From Clostridia bacterium (GTDB taxonomy: Bacteria > Bacillota > Clostridia > Oscillospirales > CAG-382): DNA of 50,281 nucleotides. Position numbers and translations under genes: made by a program. Shown here one piece after another: positions 49,349 through 50,281 of this stretch. The stretch spans positions 1 through 50,281 of the forward strand of contig JAFYPA010000037.1 in the NCBI GenBank assembly GCA_017560085.1. Reading direction: 5' to 3'. The notes below the pieces were generated by a model. It did not search any database, was not told the origin of the DNA, and saw nothing but the letters and a program-made list of their open reading frames with translations. The number at the start of each line of letters is the position of its first letter. Position 1 is the first letter of the stretch.

Positions 49349-49567
49349 TTATTTCCCGCTCAAATACTCTTCCACGAAATCGTTTATCAAACGATGCATA
49401 CTCGTCCCATTCTCCGACGCCAATTTCTTGAACGCCTCGAATTTATCCGCGTCCAGCCACACACGAAGCTGCTTCTGCGAGGCAAGATATTTCTTCTGTG
49501 CCATATTGTTCTGACTCTTGAATACCATACCGTTTTCGGACTCGTTGAGCTTTTTCAATTCATACAT
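49349..49567 (-). CDS. Small ribbon-helix-helix protein
   Basis: The C-terminal 40 residues (QLRVWLDADKFEAFKKLASE, then NGTSMHRLINDFVEEYL) fit a CopG/Arc ribbon-helix-helix DNA-binding domain. The start is unclear: ATG 49567 gives 72 residues with GAAAGGG immediately upstream, too close for ideal binding, and ATG 49504 gives 51 residues without a good site. The longer frame to 49930 is not believable as protein. Such proteins act as antitoxins or plasmid/element regulators, but no toxin gene is adjacent, so I do not assign a system. It converges on the M50 gene. Confidence 0.55.
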   Translation of the reverse strand: MYELKKLNESENGMVFKSQNNMAQKKYLASQKQLRVWLDADKFEAFKKLASENGTSMHRLINDFVEEYLSGK

Positions 49568-50281
49568 CCCTTTCGTAAAAAAGAACTTTTTCCGCAAAAT
49601 CCCATCCCAAAGCGGGGACTTTGTGGTGTTGAGGATATTATATCTCAGCTTGTGTACGATAAAACGGATAATCGTGTTAAAAAAATAACAATCATTGAGC
49701 GAATAAGGAAAATATTCGGCAGTTTGTTTCGTGAAAATTTGGTTTGTCGGGACGCCCCGACAGGCACTTTCGCGCAATTTACCTCGGTTTAATTTCGGGG
49801 TTCGGTGCCCGCGACTCGGCTCCGCTCCCTCCCAACCCACGGTCGGGGGCTCATTCCGTGGCTGGTGCGGTGCGAATGGCAATTGCATTCCATTGTAATG
49901 TTGCCAACCCACGGCAACATCACAAGGCAACTAAACACACCAATAAATTTAGGGTTGTCGTTCTGTTTAGAATGGATTGTATAACGGAATAATTTGTTTA
50001 ATTCCAGACACAACGCACAATGTCCGAAATCAGCACAAACCCAATCTCTGTATTGCGGGGTGTTAGGGGTGCTAACCCCTATGCGGAGATTCAGACGGCA
50101 CAACCGTCAACAACCGACATTTGTCGTCTAACAAGCACCCAAAGGAGATTTTCAAGGACGTAGTTCTTGAATGGCATTTTGCTTCTTTTTTGCTATAGAA
50201 AAAGAAGTGCCCGCCGCATAGGCGCCCAAGACCGTCGAGGTCTTAAAGAAATTCGGAGAATTTCTTTCAAAAGGTAAGGAC
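49568..50281. other. Gene-free 714-bp right edge
   Basis: Frames on both strands are short or low-quality, with no clear ribosome binding sites. The region includes a GGTTAGCACCCCTAA-type imperfect inverted stretch and, at the end, two strong adjacent hairpins: AAGACC/GGTCTT (50228-50244) and the perfect AAAGAAATTC-GGA-GAATTTCTTT (50245-50267). It may be an intergenic element or an unrecognised RNA. I cannot assign a function. Confidence 0.5.

Noticed and set aside
49349..49930. The 193-codon frame as one protein with a C-terminal ribbon-helix-helix
   Set aside because: The first 120 residues are low-quality with no start signal and overlap a non-coding-looking region; only the C-terminal part is protein-like.
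1..50281. Transposase, integrase or prophage genes supporting the repeat cassettes
   Set aside because: None of the frames shows such domains; any recombinase acting on these repeats must lie elsewhere.

Overview
The window reads as a chromosomal stretch of an uncultured member of the Clostridia (Bacillota), probably a gut or rumen polysaccharide user. The support is: strong purine-rich ribosome binding sites, a meso-diaminopimelate dehydrogenase, a SpoIVFB-like M50 protease, a small alarmone synthetase, a type I dockerin, and a high density of AraC regulators next to glycan enzymes. The genus cannot be read from the sequence. The first gene is cut by the left edge; no gene is cut at the right edge.

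Layout. 1-5.4 kb: a rightward run of 2-dehydro-3-deoxygalactonokinase (partial), nucleoside hydrolase, sodium symporter, zinc-ribbon membrane protein and a TIM-barrel sugar isomerase/epimerase. 5.4-12.4 kb: an AraC regulator divergent from an NAD-dependent epimerase, then meso-DAP dehydrogenase, SGNH hydrolase, VanY-type carboxypeptidase, a small membrane protein, a P-loop kinase and an MscS channel. 12.4-22 kb: glycan enzymes (GH31, GH127 and GH51 with an AraC regulator), a sialidase-fold protein and an M20 peptidase. 22.1-23.3 kb: a tRNA-Thr gene and a decayed copy of its 3' half, with a nitroreductase-like gene between them. 23.3-34.3 kb: a leftward run with a sialidase-AraC fusion, a DMT transporter with a histidine-rich tail, a second DMT transporter beside another sialidase-fold protein, an amidohydrolase-acyltransferase fusion, two paralogous histidine phosphatases, a GNAT acetyltransferase, an AEC transporter and an AraC regulator. 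34.4-42.6 kb: three Gfo/Idh/MocA dehydrogenases and a second sugar isomerase/epimerase with two AraC regulators, plus the housekeeping genes relQ-like and ruvX. 42.8-48.4 kb: a secreted 1865-residue sialidase-family protein ending in a dockerin. 48.4-49.6 kb: a 62-residue membrane peptide overlapping an M50 protease, and a ribbon-helix-helix protein. The last 0.7 kb has no convincing gene.

How the genes fit together. All five conventional AraC genes are on the minus strand and point away from a plus-strand metabolic or glycan gene, and most of these intergenic gaps hold recognisable promoters. This looks like a set of separate sugar-response units. GH51 plus GH127 suggests turnover of arabinose-containing glycans. 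Four sialidase-fold proteins, several Gfo/Idh/MocA and TIM-barrel enzymes and the dockerin protein suggest acidic or modified sugars, but no substrate can be assigned. No ABC or PTS sugar importer is in the window.

The most unusual items are: (i) a cytoplasmic protein joining a sialidase-type beta-propeller to an AraC DNA-binding domain; (ii) a repeat family made of 7-bp tandem repeats plus a covarying hairpin, which twice flanks a single gene in inverted orientation and so looks like a minimal gene cassette; (iii) the DMT transporter with 23 histidines in its tail, carried in one of those cassettes; (iv) the duplicated tRNA-Thr 3' end around a nitroreductase-like gene; (v) the small dockerin-like membrane peptide overlapping the intramembrane protease gene.
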